Positions 16,458 through 25,750 are shown, numbered from the stretch's first letter. The stretch: 50,816 nucleotides of DNA from Rhodococcus opacus (GCF_012396235.1 NZ_JAAXPA010000042.1:1-50816); one strand, 5' to 3'. Notes: generated by a model not told the origin, from the letters alone. Program-made: numbers and translations.

Positions 16458-17933
16458 CTACGACAGATGGCCGTTCACCCGGCGTGGGATACCCCACGGG
16501 TTCGCGTCGACGAGTGCGGGAGGGAGATGCGCTTCGTGCACCGATTGGTATGCGACCGGCCGCAGGAACCTCCGAATCGCGGTAGCTCCGACTGACGTGT
16601 GAACGGAGTTGGTGGCCGGGTACGGACCACCGTGGTGCTGGGCCCAACTGACGGCGACACCGGTGGGCCATCCGTTCCAGATGACGCGCCCCGCGTAGCG
16701 CGCAAGTGCGTCGAGCAGTGCTGCGGCATCGTGGTCATCGTCGGTGCCGTGGACGGTCGCCGTCAGCGTGCCCGGCAGGACAGCCATCGTCGCGTAAAGT
16801 TCCGCGACCGATGTGTAAGTCACGATCAATCCGAATGGACCGAAGCACTCTTTGATCAGGGCCTGTGAGTTTCGATGCAACGCCCGAGCGTCGGTCACGC
16901 CGATCACCGGGCGGACCGACAGATCGTCCAGATCGCTCTGCTCGGGCGATGACACCGGCCGGACGTCCGGGTGCTCGAGGATCTCCCGGGACACATCGAG
17001 GAACGATTGGCGAATTCCTCTGTGCAGCAGACGGAAAGAATCGTCCGCGACCGCGGTTCGGACGAGCCACTCGATCGAACTCTGGTCGGGGACGAACAGA
17101 ATCCCCGGTTTGGTACAGAACTGACCGGCGCCGAGGAGTAATGATTCGAGGAATTGGCCCGCAATCTTTCCCGACCGTTCCGCAGCCGCAGCAGGTGTCA
17201 CGAACACCGGGTTGATACTGCCGAGCTCGCCGTAAAACGGGATAGGGTACGGCCGACCGGCTGCCAGATCTGCAAGAGCCCGGCCACCCGATGTCGAACC
17301 GGTGAATCCGACGGCCGTGATGCGCGGATCCTGAACGAGCAGACGTCCGACGTCCGCGCCCTGCACTACCCCGAACGTGCCGTCCGGGGCGCCGCCCGCA
17401 CGAAGTCCCTCGTCGATCGCCCGCGCGTAGGCGGCGGTCAATCGCGGCTGAGCGGGATGCGCTTTCGCGACGACGGGACAGCCGGCGGCCAATGCGGACG
17501 CGGTATCCCCGCCCCCGAGCCCGAACGCGAACGGAAAGTTACTCGCACCGAACACCGCGGCGGGTCCGGTGGGTACAAGCATCCGCCGCAGATCGGGGCG
17601 CGGAGCGGGAAGCGCGTCCGGATCTGCTGTGTCGATGATGGCCTCCAGCCAGGAGCCCTCCTCGACGACATCGGCGAACATTCGAAGCTGCATCGTGGTC
17701 CGCGAGACTTCGCCGCGAAGGCGCGCCTCGGGGAGCGAACTGTCGGCGGCCGCCAGCGGCACCAATTCCGCGCCGTTTGCGTCGAGTGCGTCGGCCATCG
17801 ACCGCAGAATCTGTGCCCGCCGGCTCGGGTCCGTTCGGGCGAGTGACGTCGCGGCGGTCTCCGCGGCCGAGAGAATCCGCTCGTAATCCTCTGTGGTGGT
17901 GTCTGGAAGGGTCTCTATCGCAGTGGTTTCCAT
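16458..17933 (-). CDS. Aldehyde dehydrogenase (NADP+), 2-oxoglutarate-semialdehyde-dehydrogenase-like
   Basis: Oxidises an aldehyde to an acid with NAD(P)+, 491 residues. It carries the divergent ALDH signature of the ketoglutarate-semialdehyde and fatty-aldehyde group: GASNFPFAFGLGGGDTASAL near residue 150, VGFTGSTSGGRAL, the glutamate segment YGELGSINPVFV and the cysteine segment GAGQFCTKPG. Both catalytic residues (Glu in GELGS, Cys in QFCTKP) are present. The frame is open far upstream over the divergent gene, but the ATG at 17933 with AGGAAT upstream fits the family. It diverges from the CoA-transferase operon across about 160 bp carrying a palindrome also found before the MHS transporter, so it belongs to that module. 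Confidence 0.9.
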   Translation of the reverse strand: METTAIETLPDTTTEDYERILSAAETAATSLARTDPSRRAQILRSMADALDANGAELVPLAAADSSLPEARLRGEVSRTTMQLRMFADVVEEGSWLEAIIDTADPDALPAPRPDLRRMLVPTGPAAVFGASNFPFAFGLGGGDTASALAAGCPVVAKAHPAQPRLTAAYARAIDEGLRAGGAPDGTFGVVQGADVGRLLVQDPRITAVGFTGSTSGGRALADLAAGRPYPIPFYGELGSINPVFVTPAAAAERSGKIAGQFLESLLLGAGQFCTKPGILFVPDQSSIEWLVRTAVADDSFRLLHRGIRQSFLDVSREILEHPDVRPVSSPEQSDLDDLSVRPVIGVTDARALHRNSQALIKECFGPFGLIVTYTSVAELYATMAVLPGTLTATVHGTDDDHDAAALLDALARYAGRVIWNGWPTGVAVSWAQHHGGPYPATNSVHTSVGATAIRRFLRPVAYQSVHEAHLPPALVDANPWGIPRRVNGHLS

Positions 17934-18013
17934 TGCTATTCCTGTCGAGTTCGGAGCGTCCCGTGCTGAGGAGGTGGGCCTCAGTGTGCGGGAGAACGGG
18001 TGTGACGCCATAC

Positions 18014-18025
18014 CTCCACATGGAG
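18014..18025. promoter_or_regulatory. Palindromic operator in the divergent promoter
   Basis: CTCCACATGGAG with flanking ATGGTGTGAGTG lies between the aldehyde dehydrogenase and the first CoA-transferase gene. A near copy, CTCCACCTGGAG followed by ATGTTGTGTGTG, sits before the transporter at 25873. It is a likely binding site of the response regulator at 25112-25750. Confidence 0.55.
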
Positions 18026-18095
18026 ATGGTGTGAGTGCAGTCACGACGCCAGGATTGGCATCACACGAGGTACCGAATGACTTTGGAGGACGACG

Positions 18096-19232
18096 ATGAC
18101 CGCAACGACGGGCCCACTTGCGGGGGTTCGGGTACTGGACATGACACGTCTGGCACCCGGACCGTACGCGAGCATGCTGCTCGCGGATCTCGGTGCAGAC
18201 GTGATCGCGATCGGTGGTGGTCGTTCCGGGCTTCCGGTGCCGGCACTGTCCCGAGGCAAGGAATTCATATCGCTGGATCTCAAGACCGAGGACGGCCGCC
18301 AGGCCCTGCGAACGCTCGTCTCGGAAGCTGACGTCTTCATGGAGGGATTCCGGCCCGGTGTTGCGGACAGGTTGGGCGCCGGCTACGCGGAACTGTCGGC
18401 CCTCAATCCGGGACTCGTCTACTGCAGCGTGACGGGCTACGGCCAGGGCGGACCGATGGCGCAACGCGCCGGTCACGACATCAACTACCTCGCGATCGGG
18501 GGCGCCCTCGGGGTCTTCGGCCCATCGGATCAGCCGCCGGTCCCGCCGTTGAACCTGGTCGCCGACTTCGCGGGGGGTGGGTTGCTGTCGGCTTTCGGCA
18601 TTCTGGGCGCGTTGTACGACAGGACTCGAACAGGTAAGGGCCGGTATATCGATTCCGCCATGGTCGACGGCGTCCTGTCGATGATGGGAATGAACTTCGT
18701 CGATTGGCAGACGCCGACGCTGCCCGGCCGTGGACGTGGCGTACTGGTCGGGTCGATGCCGTTCTATCGGTGCTATCGCTGTTCCGACGGTCGATACGTC
18801 GCGGTGGGTGCCCTGGAGGTGGCATTTTTCGAGCGGTTGTGGACCACCCTCGACCTCGGAGCCGTACCGAATCATTTCGACGAGTCCACCTGGGACCTCA
18901 TTGAGAAGTCGCTGACCGCCGAGTTCGAGAAGAAGACGATGGTGGAGTGGACCGCGGTGTTCGCCGACGTGGATGCGTGCGTAACACCGGTGCTCGAACC
19001 GCACGAGCTGTCCACGTTCGACCAGATCGTGGCCAGGGATCCGGGATTCGCACTGGATTCGGTCCCGGTGGTCCCCGTGTTCTCCGGCGGACCGAAACGG
19101 CGCATCACCGACACCCGCATCAAGACCGAAGAAGTCCTGCGCCGCGCCGGACTTCCCGAAGATGCCGCCGGCCGTGCCGCCGCGGACGGCGTCCCACCCT
19201 CCGTGACGGGTCTGAGCTGGCCACCACTGTGA
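18096..19232 (+). CDS. CaiB/BaiF class III protein, alpha-methylacyl-CoA racemase-like
   Basis: Cytosolic CoA-transferase superfamily protein of 378 residues, interlocked-dimer fold. The opening LAGVRVLDMTRLAPGPYASM and LADLGADVIAI are family hallmarks; the conserved catalytic aspartate occurs in the AGHDINYLA segment near residue 129, which is the racemase-type motif. GSMPFYRCYRCSDGRYVAVGALE follows and is also racemase-like. So it may epimerise a 2-methylacyl-CoA rather than transfer CoA. The ATG at 18096 follows GGAGGACGACG. It is the first gene of an operon that continues with acyl-CoA dehydrogenase and a second family III protein, which points to a CoA-thioester pathway. Confidence 0.85.
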   Translation: MTATTGPLAGVRVLDMTRLAPGPYASMLLADLGADVIAIGGGRSGLPVPALSRGKEFISLDLKTEDGRQALRTLVSEADVFMEGFRPGVADRLGAGYAELSALNPGLVYCSVTGYGQGGPMAQRAGHDINYLAIGGALGVFGPSDQPPVPPLNLVADFAGGGLLSAFGILGALYDRTRTGKGRYIDSAMVDGVLSMMGMNFVDWQTPTLPGRGRGVLVGSMPFYRCYRCSDGRYVAVGALEVAFFERLWTTLDLGAVPNHFDESTWDLIEKSLTAEFEKKTMVEWTAVFADVDACVTPVLEPHELSTFDQIVARDPGFALDSVPVVPVFSGGPKRRITDTRIKTEEVLRRAGLPEDAAGRAAADGVPPSVTGLSWPPL

Positions 19233-19281
19233 CCGCCGACTCCCGAATCATCACATTCCCCGCAGACACCAGGAGCAATTC

Positions 19282-20400
19282 ATGAGTATCGAACACCGCG
19301 AGTTCCGCGCGAGCGTCCGCAAACTCGCGCAGACCAAGATCGCACCGCATGCCGCCGACGTGGATGACAAGGAGCGATTCCCGTCGGAATCGTGGGCAGC
19401 CCTGTGCAGCAACGACCTTCCCGGACTTGCACATCCCGAGAGCCTCGGTGGGAGTGGAGCCGATCTCCTCTCCCAGGTCATCGCAGTGGAGGAAGTCGCA
19501 GCATCCTGCGCAAGCTCGGCGCTGGTGATGCTGGTCAACTGGGCGGGCACGTCCACAGTGCTGAGTCAGGGCTCCGACGAGTTGAAGCAACTGGTGGTAC
19601 CGGGTGTCGCGTCGGGCTCCGCCGGCGCTGCGTGGTGCATGACCGAGCCGCGCGTGGGTTCGGACCTGTCGGCGATCGCGACGACCGCAGTACAGGATGG
19701 TTCCGACTGGATTCTGAATGGGCAGAAGCGATTTATCAGTAATGCGCCGTGGGCCGACTGGTACGCGGTCCTGGCGAAGACCGGCGACAAGTCGCTCGGT
19801 GTCTTCATCGTGCACAAGGACGATGACGGCGTCAGCTTCGGTGCGCCCGAGAAGAAGATGGGAATGCGCGGCAGTCCGACGGCCGATGTCGTCCTCGACG
19901 GATGTCGGCTTCCCGCTGTTCGTGTCGTCAATGATCCCTATGAGGGGTTCCAGTACATCTCCGCGGAACTGAACGTCAGCCGCGCACTCATCGCGGCGCA
20001 GGCCCTCGGAATTGCGCAGGGCGCTTTCGACGCCGCCGTCTCGTACACGACGAACCGCGACCAGTTCGGCCAGCCCATTTCGCGCTTCCAGCTTCTGCGG
20101 GGCATGGTCGCCGATATGGCCGTCAAGATCGAGTCGGCTCGTTCGCTGCTTTACGACGCGGTCCATCTCATTCAGGACGGGGATCCGGCGGCGCGCGCAA
20201 AGGTGGCCATGGCGAAGCTGCTGTGCAGCGACAATGCCATGTCGGTGACCACCGATGCCCTACAGCTGCACGGCGGTTACGGCTATGTGCGTGACTATCC
20301 GGTGGAGCGGATGATGCGCGACGCCAAGATCACTCAGATCTATGAGGGCACCAATCAGATTCAGCGCCTTCTCATCGCGAAATCGGTTTACGGAAAGTAG
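19282..20400 (+). CDS. Acyl-CoA dehydrogenase
   Basis: FAD flavoprotein introducing a 2,3 double bond into an acyl-CoA, 372 residues. The three domains are visible: helical N-terminus, the WCMTEPRVGSDLSAIAT beta segment (signature 1, near residue 118), and the C-terminal helical domain with DALQLHGGYGYVRDYPVERM (signature 2). The catalytic base is Glu355 in QIYEGTNQIQR. NRDQFGQPISRFQLLR is the flavin-contact segment. The start ATG at 19282 has CAGGAGCAAT upstream and follows the racemase gene by 49 bp. In context it would act on the CoA ester made or isomerised by the flanking class III proteins. Chain type is not readable. Confidence 0.93.
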   Translation: MSIEHREFRASVRKLAQTKIAPHAADVDDKERFPSESWAALCSNDLPGLAHPESLGGSGADLLSQVIAVEEVAASCASSALVMLVNWAGTSTVLSQGSDELKQLVVPGVASGSAGAAWCMTEPRVGSDLSAIATTAVQDGSDWILNGQKRFISNAPWADWYAVLAKTGDKSLGVFIVHKDDDGVSFGAPEKKMGMRGSPTADVVLDGCRLPAVRVVNDPYEGFQYISAELNVSRALIAAQALGIAQGAFDAAVSYTTNRDQFGQPISRFQLLRGMVADMAVKIESARSLLYDAVHLIQDGDPAARAKVAMAKLLCSDNAMSVTTDALQLHGGYGYVRDYPVERMMRDAKITQIYEGTNQIQRLLIAKSVYGK

Positions 20401-20406
20401 GGCGTC

Positions 20407-21603
20407 GTGCAAAACCTTCAACAGCAAGCGCTGAGCGGCATCCGGGTACTCGATCTCGGCGAGATCATGCAGGCCCCCGTTGCGGCGCAGGTTCTCGGCG
20501 ACCTCGGCGCCGAAGTGATCAAGGTCGAGCGAGGTGTCAATGGAGACATGCTCCGGGGCCTGGATCGCGATTCGCTCGAGGCAGGTCGCCCCGGCGCCTA
20601 CTTCGCCGCGGTCAACCGTAACAAGCGCAGCATCGCACTCAATCTGAAATCTACTGAGGGGAAGGACATTCTGCATCAGCTGCTCGCGGAGACGGATGTT
20701 CTCATCCACAGCTACCGGACCGCGGCGGTCGAACGGCTCGGGTTGACATATGACGACCTGCAGGAGCGTTACCCCAGGATTGTCTACGGTACCGCGACCG
20801 GATTCGGGGAAACCGGGCCGTATGCCCACAAGGCCGGCCAGGACATGCTCGCGCAGGCGCTCAGCGGGATGGCGAGGTCGTGCGGCGACCCGTCGATCTC
20901 GGCGTACGTGCATCCGGTGCCGATGGTCGATTATGCATCGGGTATGGCTCTGGCGCAGGGGATTTTGGCCGCACTGTTCGAACGCGAGCGTTCCGGCCGT
21001 GGCCAGAAGGTCAGCGTCAACCTCTTCGATACGGCACTGTCGCTGCAGACCCTCGAAAGTGCCTCGCTGCTCATGGACCGGCGTGAGACCAACTGGGTGA
21101 CGGATTGGTACAGCGGCATCTTCGAGACGACGGACGGTTTGCTGCTGGTGCTCGGCCTGTTCCGAGAGAACCCCCTGCAGCTGGCGTGCAAAGCACTCGG
21201 CATCGACGATCTGTCCGTCCAGCCGTCCTTCGCGTCGCCACAGCTCCAGGCCGCGAACAAGGAGGCCGCCAACGCGGTCCTGCGTCCACTGATCGCGCGG
21301 CTGAGCACCACCGGGGCGGCGGAACTGTTCGACGGGGTCGACCTGCTGTGCGCACCGCTGCTCACCCTGCAGGAGGCGCTCGATCATCCCCAGACGCGCC
21401 ACAACGGCACGCTCGTCGACGTCGAGGTCGAGGGTGTGCGGACGACCCGCCTGATCGGCAGTCCCGTCACTTTGTCTCGTACGCCCGCACAGGTACGCCG
21501 AGGGGTGCCCGCGGTGGGTGAACATTCCGACGAAATCCTGCACGAGCTCGGGGTATCCGAGTCACGTGTCCAGACATTGCGCAGCAAGGAAGTGATCCGA
21601 TGA
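20407..21603 (+). CDS. CaiB/BaiF CoA-transferase
   Basis: Class III CoA-transferase of 398 residues that activates a carboxylic acid with CoA from a donor thioester. The N-terminus LSGIRVLDLGEIMQAPVAAQ and LGDLGAEVIKVERGVNGDM are characteristic. The catalytic-aspartate segment is KAGQDMLAQALSGM (QD near residue 144), differing from the racemase-type GHD in the first family III gene, so the two paralogues probably do different jobs. It starts with GTG at 20407, just after the acyl-CoA dehydrogenase stop. Its stop overlaps the next start by four bases. A transferase gives the operon a way to load its substrate onto CoA without an ATP-dependent ligase. Confidence 0.88.
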   Translation: MQNLQQQALSGIRVLDLGEIMQAPVAAQVLGDLGAEVIKVERGVNGDMLRGLDRDSLEAGRPGAYFAAVNRNKRSIALNLKSTEGKDILHQLLAETDVLIHSYRTAAVERLGLTYDDLQERYPRIVYGTATGFGETGPYAHKAGQDMLAQALSGMARSCGDPSISAYVHPVPMVDYASGMALAQGILAALFERERSGRGQKVSVNLFDTALSLQTLESASLLMDRRETNWVTDWYSGIFETTDGLLLVLGLFRENPLQLACKALGIDDLSVQPSFASPQLQAANKEAANAVLRPLIARLSTTGAAELFDGVDLLCAPLLTLQEALDHPQTRHNGTLVDVEVEGVRTTRLIGSPVTLSRTPAQVRRGVPAVGEHSDEILHELGVSESRVQTLRSKEVIR

Positions 21604-22754
21604 GTAATGCGATGCAGACGGACCCGGCGAGCCCGACCACTGGCACGGCCACAGCGATGGTGCTCGAAGCGTTCGGGCAGGCCATGGCGCCGAGGACGTT
21701 CCCACGCGTGGATCCCGACGCCGGCGCGGTCGTCGTCGACGTGACGCACGCGGGAATCTGTGGAACGGACATCCACCTGCAGCAGGGTCGCCTGCCCATT
21801 CCGGTGCCGGTCATCCTGGGGCACGAGGCGGTCGGTCGAGTGCACGCCCTCGGGGAGGGTGTCACGACGGACGCGCGTGGCGAGGAGCTTCGCGTCGGGG
21901 ATGCGGTGTCGTGGGCGTCCAACATCCCGTGCGGGCACTGCTACTACTGCGAGGATCAGCAGGAACCGTCACTATGCGAGACCCGCAAGGTGTACGGCAT
22001 CAATCAGTCTTCGGCCGACTGGCCCCACCTGTCGGGTGGGTGGTCCGAGCAGATCTACCTCCAACCCGGCTCGACGATCGTCCGCATCCCGTCCTCGGTG
22101 ACACCGCAGCAAGTGATCGCTCTCGGCTGTGCCGGACCGACTGCCGTCCACGCGGTGAACGGTATCGCCAAGCCTGACGCAGGCGATATCGTCGTGGTAC
22201 AGGGCAGCGGACCGGTCGGACTGGCGTGCGCCATGTACGCCACGCTCGCCGGGGCGGCGAAGGTGATCATCGTCGGCGGACCGGCCAACCGTCTGGAGGT
22301 CGCGCGGACGGCCGGCATCGGCGACATCCACATCGACATCTTCGCTGAGACGGATCGAGCGGCCCGCCTGGATCGAATTCTCGCGGAAACGACGGGCGGG
22401 CGCGGTGCCGACGTCGTCATCGAGGCCGCCGGTGTACCGACGGCGGTGTCCGAGGGAATCGACATCGCCCGGCGCGGCGGCAAGTACCTCGTCGTCGGCC
22501 AGTACACGGACCACGGCACCACTCCGATCAACCCCCACTACATCACGAAGAAGCAGCTGCAGGTGCTGGGAAGCTGGGCGTTCTCCCCGCACAACCACCT
22601 CGAATACGTCGAATCGCTACCCCGACTCGCAGCACGGTTCGACCTCGCCTCGATGGTCACCGAGTACCCGCTCGGGAAGGCGGAAGAGGCCATGGGTGAC
22701 ATGCGGGACGGGCGCTCGCTCAAGTCGGTTCTGGTGACCGGAGGTCAGTTGTGA
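21600..22754 (+). CDS. Zinc-binding medium-chain dehydrogenase (threonine/sorbitol-dehydrogenase-like)
   Basis: NAD(P)-dependent alcohol or polyol dehydrogenase of 384 residues. Catalytic zinc ligands appear in HAGICGTDIHLQQG and ILGHEAVGRV. The structural zinc lobe has the cysteines of NIPCGHCYYCEDQQEPSLC. The coenzyme fold shows VVVQGSGPVGLACAMYA, and GRGADVVIEAAG precedes the substrate face. The ATG at 21600 overlaps the CoA-transferase stop; its own stop overlaps the GH88-like gene, so translation is coupled through three genes. It could oxidise a secondary alcohol formed from the hydrolase or from an acyl-CoA hydration product; no hydratase gene is seen in the window. Confidence 0.9.
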   Translation: MSNAMQTDPASPTTGTATAMVLEAFGQAMAPRTFPRVDPDAGAVVVDVTHAGICGTDIHLQQGRLPIPVPVILGHEAVGRVHALGEGVTTDARGEELRVGDAVSWASNIPCGHCYYCEDQQEPSLCETRKVYGINQSSADWPHLSGGWSEQIYLQPGSTIVRIPSSVTPQQVIALGCAGPTAVHAVNGIAKPDAGDIVVVQGSGPVGLACAMYATLAGAAKVIIVGGPANRLEVARTAGIGDIHIDIFAETDRAARLDRILAETTGGRGADVVIEAAGVPTAVSEGIDIARRGGKYLVVGQYTDHGTTPINPHYITKKQLQVLGSWAFSPHNHLEYVESLPRLAARFDLASMVTEYPLGKAEEAMGDMRDGRSLKSVLVTGGQL

Positions 22755-23875
22755 CCGGCTCCCGGTACACCGCCGCCATCGACTCGATGCTCGAGCGTAT
22801 CGACTCGACCGCCAAGCAGACCAGCGGCAAGTTCCCGCACTACGGTGACCCTGAATCCGGCGAGTGGACCACCACTGCCGATGGAAACTGGACGGGCGGA
22901 TTCTGGGGCGGACTGGCCGCACTCGGCTTCGTGGCGTCCGGTGAGGACCGCCTGTCGCGACTCGCCGACGAGATCACCGAGCAGGTCCTGCCCCGGGAGA
23001 GCTCCGATACCGCCTTCCGCGGCTTCCTCTTCTGGTATGGCGCAGCGGTCAACCACCTCGTCACCGGAAGCGCGAGCGCATCGGAGATCGCGCTGGCGGG
23101 TGCCCGCGGGCTGCTCGCCAGCTTCAACGATCGAGCGGGCGTGATCCCGCTCGGCGCGGAAGCGGAGGAAGCCGAAGCGGTCGGCGAGGGCGCCGCGAAC
23201 ATCGACGCCGTCCCGGGCACCGTCGCCCTGCTGTCGTGGGCGTCGGCGCAGACCAGCGACCCGCGGTTCCTCGACGCCGCGATCCGCCACGCGGAGCGGC
23301 ACATCGAGCTCTGTATCCGGGCGGATGGTTCGGTCTGTCAGTCGGCACTGTTCGACACGACCAACGGTGCACTCTTGCGCCGCTACACCCACAAGGGCAT
23401 GAACGACGACAGCACCTGGGGTCGGGCGCAGGCGTGGGCGATGGTGGCGTACGCCCAGGCCGCGCAGTGGGCGTCGCCGTCCTTCCTGCCGACCGCCGTC
23501 CGGCTGGCCGACTGGTGGCTGGACCGCACGCCGACTGCCGGAATCGTGTCATGGGACTTCGACGCCGGCACCGGACCGCACGTCCCGATCGACACGTCCG
23601 CCACTGCCATCGCCGCTGCCGCGCTGCTCAAGCTCGCCCGACTGGTTCCCGACCGGACCGACTTCCGGGACAGGGCCGTCGCCCACGTGAATGCGCTCCT
23701 CGACCACCTCACCCCGGCCGGACCGCACGACAGCAGACCGGCAGGGATCCTCATGGACGGTTGCTTCGACAAACGCCGGGACTTCGCTACCCGGAACGAG
23801 CTGATCTGGGGCGACTACTTCCTGCTCGAGTGCCTGATCAGCCTGGACGGCCGGTCCGATACTCTGACACTGTGA
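22751..23875 (+). CDS. GH88-like unsaturated-uronyl hydrolase
   Basis: The 374-residue protein matches the alpha6/alpha6-barrel family of unsaturated glucuronyl hydrolases, which hydrate the 4,5 double bond of an unsaturated uronic acid so that the glycosidic bond falls apart. Family segments in order are GNWTGGFWGGLAALG (45-59), SSDTAFRGFLFWYG (84-97), NIDAVPGTVALLSWAS (150-165), THKGMNDDSTWGRAQAW (213-229). The two known catalytic aspartates, Asp88 and Asp149 of the Bacillus GL1 enzyme, would align with Asp86 and Asp152 by spacing. The usual HDxGF around the first aspartate is altered to SDTAF. There is no signal peptide. It starts with GTG at 22751 overlapping the dehydrogenase. It is unusual in a CoA-thioester operon. 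Confidence 0.75.
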   Translation: MTGSRYTAAIDSMLERIDSTAKQTSGKFPHYGDPESGEWTTTADGNWTGGFWGGLAALGFVASGEDRLSRLADEITEQVLPRESSDTAFRGFLFWYGAAVNHLVTGSASASEIALAGARGLLASFNDRAGVIPLGAEAEEAEAVGEGAANIDAVPGTVALLSWASAQTSDPRFLDAAIRHAERHIELCIRADGSVCQSALFDTTNGALLRRYTHKGMNDDSTWGRAQAWAMVAYAQAAQWASPSFLPTAVRLADWWLDRTPTAGIVSWDFDAGTGPHVPIDTSATAIAAAALLKLARLVPDRTDFRDRAVAHVNALLDHLTPAGPHDSRPAGILMDGCFDKRRDFATRNELIWGDYFLLECLISLDGRSDTLTL

Positions 23876-23933
23876 CCCAGCCGACATGAACGGGTTGCCC
23901 AACGCCGGGGGGAAGAAAGATCGAGGAAAGCCG

Positions 23934-25115
23934 GTGTCGGAAAGTACGCATACCGCAGCTCACGAGTTCAAGCACTCGGACGTCAGGACGTCCATCCTCG
24001 ACGACCTCGCGCTCTCGCGTGCCGAACTGCTCGTCCTGACCGACGAAGCGGCGGCCATGACCACGGCAGGTCAGCGCATCCGGGAGATCGGCGACTTCGA
24101 CATGTCGCTCGTCGGGCGCATCGAGGTCGACGGCGCGATGGTTCACCGCAGTTGGCAGGGGACAAAGAGCAACGCCCTGCACCGACTGGTGGTGCCGGAA
24201 GGCGTCGGACTGGGCGGAAAGAGCATCATGCTGCAGAAACCTGTCTGGGTCCGGGACTACCTGTCCGACGCCGGAATCACTCACGACTTCGACGCGCTCG
24301 TGGCGCAGGAGGCACTGCGAGGAATGCTCGCAGTGCCCATGGTGTACGAAGGTCGTGTCCTCGGTGCCGTGTACGTCGGCACCCGCGAATATTCGTCATT
24401 CGGTGATCGAGTCATCGCGGAGATCCAATCGACCGCCGCGACTGCCGCCGTCACTCTCGTCAGCGCACAGAGGGCCGCAGCCCAGACGGAGCTCGCGATC
24501 GAGGCCGAACGGAATCGGCTTGCCGAATCCCTGCACGATTCCGTGAGCCCGGTCCTCTTCCGGATCGGTGCCGAACTGCAGAGTCTGCGTGCACTGGGCG
24601 ACGCTCAGGCGATCCACGATCGGCTGCAGGAGATCACTGATCAGGTACACGCCGTCAATGCGTCGATTCGCAGGTCGCTGACCGACCTCAGCGCGCGACC
24701 CCCCGAGCGGGAACTCCCAGTCGGCATCGAGGAGGACTGCCAGTCGTTCGCGCTTCGGACCGGTATCCCGGCCCGTTTCGTACCGCTGACCGAATCTCCG
24801 GATCTCGACGTGAGCCGCGTCGAGGCCCTCCAGCGACTGGTCCGGGAGGCGCTCGTCAACGTCGAAAAGCACGCCGACGCATCCACAGTGGTGGTCAGCT
24901 TGTCGGTTCGGTCGGGCAGAGTGACGGTCGTCATCAGCGACGACGGCCGGGGCGTGGACGGGGCCGACGACCCGGTGCGAGGAAGTCAATTGGGGCTCGG
25001 GCTGGCCGCAGGACGGCTCGAGCGGCTCGGTGGCGGCATGTCCGTAGTCAGCGACGACGAAAGCGGCACCACCGTGCGCGGCTGGGTAGACGCAATCGAC
25101 GGGTCGGGTGCATGA
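23934..25115 (+). CDS. GAF-domain sensor histidine kinase, NarL/LuxR-type
   Basis: Soluble sensor kinase of 393 residues without membrane helices, so it senses a cytosolic signal. A GAF domain covers residues about 30-175 (VGLGGKSIMLQKPVWV, LAVPMVYEGRVLGAVYVG). The HisKA_3 dimer/phosphoacceptor helix follows with ERNRLAESLHDSVSP; His201 is the phosphorylated residue. The HATPase domain has REALVNVEKHADAS (N box), ISDDGRGVDG (G1) and LGLGLAAGRLERLGG (G2). The GTG at 23934 with GAGGAAAG upstream is preferred over an in-frame ATG at 23886 that has no good ribosome site. It overlaps the response regulator gene by four bases. Confidence 0.9.
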   Translation: MSESTHTAAHEFKHSDVRTSILDDLALSRAELLVLTDEAAAMTTAGQRIREIGDFDMSLVGRIEVDGAMVHRSWQGTKSNALHRLVVPEGVGLGGKSIMLQKPVWVRDYLSDAGITHDFDALVAQEALRGMLAVPMVYEGRVLGAVYVGTREYSSFGDRVIAEIQSTAATAAVTLVSAQRAAAQTELAIEAERNRLAESLHDSVSPVLFRIGAELQSLRALGDAQAIHDRLQEITDQVHAVNASIRRSLTDLSARPPERELPVGIEEDCQSFALRTGIPARFVPLTESPDLDVSRVEALQRLVREALVNVEKHADASTVVVSLSVRSGRVTVVISDDGRGVDGADDPVRGSQLGLGLAAGRLERLGGGMSVVSDDESGTTVRGWVDAIDGSGA

Positions 25116-25750
25116 CCGAGCCGTCGAAGACGATCCGTATCCTCGTCGTCGACGATCATCCGATCGTGCGCGGGGGGGTGGAACTTCTCGCGCGGGAGGA
25201 CGTGAACCTCGAAGTCGTAGGAGGTGCACTGACCGGGGCCGCGGCGGTCGAGCTGGCCCGCGCCCTCCCCGTCGACGTCATCCTCCTCGATCTTCGACTT
25301 CCCGATATCCCTGCACCCGAACTCATTCCGCGACTACGGCGGGTCGCGCCGCACGCGCGGATACTGCTGTTCACCGCGTTCGCCGATCACGGCGCCATCG
25401 ATCTGTTGATGGAGGCGGGTGCGGACGGATGCCTCGTCAAGGACATCAGCGGGCAGGACTTCGCCACGGCCATTCACCGCGTGTCCGGCGGAATCCGGGT
25501 TGTCGACCCGCGACTGGCCGGATCGCGAAGAGTCGTGACATCCGAAGCTCTGTACCGAGCCGGCCTGACCCGGCGCGAATACGAGGTGCTGCGTTTCGCG
25601 GCAATGGGTAACAGCAACCCCGAAATCGCTCAGGAACTGTCCCTTGCGCGGAACACCGTAAAAACCTATTTGCAGAGCGCCATGCAGAAACTGAACGCGC
25701 GCAATCGCGTCGAAGCCATTGCGCGTGCCCACGAACTTCGCTTGCTCTGA
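25112..25750 (+). CDS. NarL/FixJ-type response regulator (LuxR HTH)
   Basis: Cognate regulator of the adjacent kinase, 212 residues. The receiver domain shows VVDDHPIVRGG (acidic pocket Asp14/Asp15), phosphoacceptor Asp60 in VILLDLRLPD, and the conserved Thr and Lys in LLFTAF and GCLVKD. The LuxR-type helix-turn-helix occupies the last 65 residues: LTRREYEVLRFAAMGNSNPE, then NTVKTYLQSAMQKLNARNR. It is translated with the kinase (four-base overlap). The palindromes at 18014 and 25785 are the best candidate targets. Confidence 0.93.
   Translation: MTEPSKTIRILVVDDHPIVRGGVELLAREDVNLEVVGGALTGAAAVELARALPVDVILLDLRLPDIPAPELIPRLRRVAPHARILLFTAFADHGAIDLLMEAGADGCLVKDISGQDFATAIHRVSGGIRVVDPRLAGSRRVVTSEALYRAGLTRREYEVLRFAAMGNSNPEIAQELSLARNTVKTYLQSAMQKLNARNRVEAIARAHELRLL

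Noticed and set aside
15875..16585. 236-codon open frame as an intact gene
   Set aside because: Only its first 40 codons resemble a PLD domain; it lacks a coherent protein beyond that and the upstream part is separated by a stop codon.
17934..19004. Upstream extension of the aldehyde dehydrogenase to 848 residues
   Set aside because: The extra part covers the divergent CoA-transferase family gene, which has clear family motifs; the extension has no protein-like pattern. ATG 17933 has a ribosome site.
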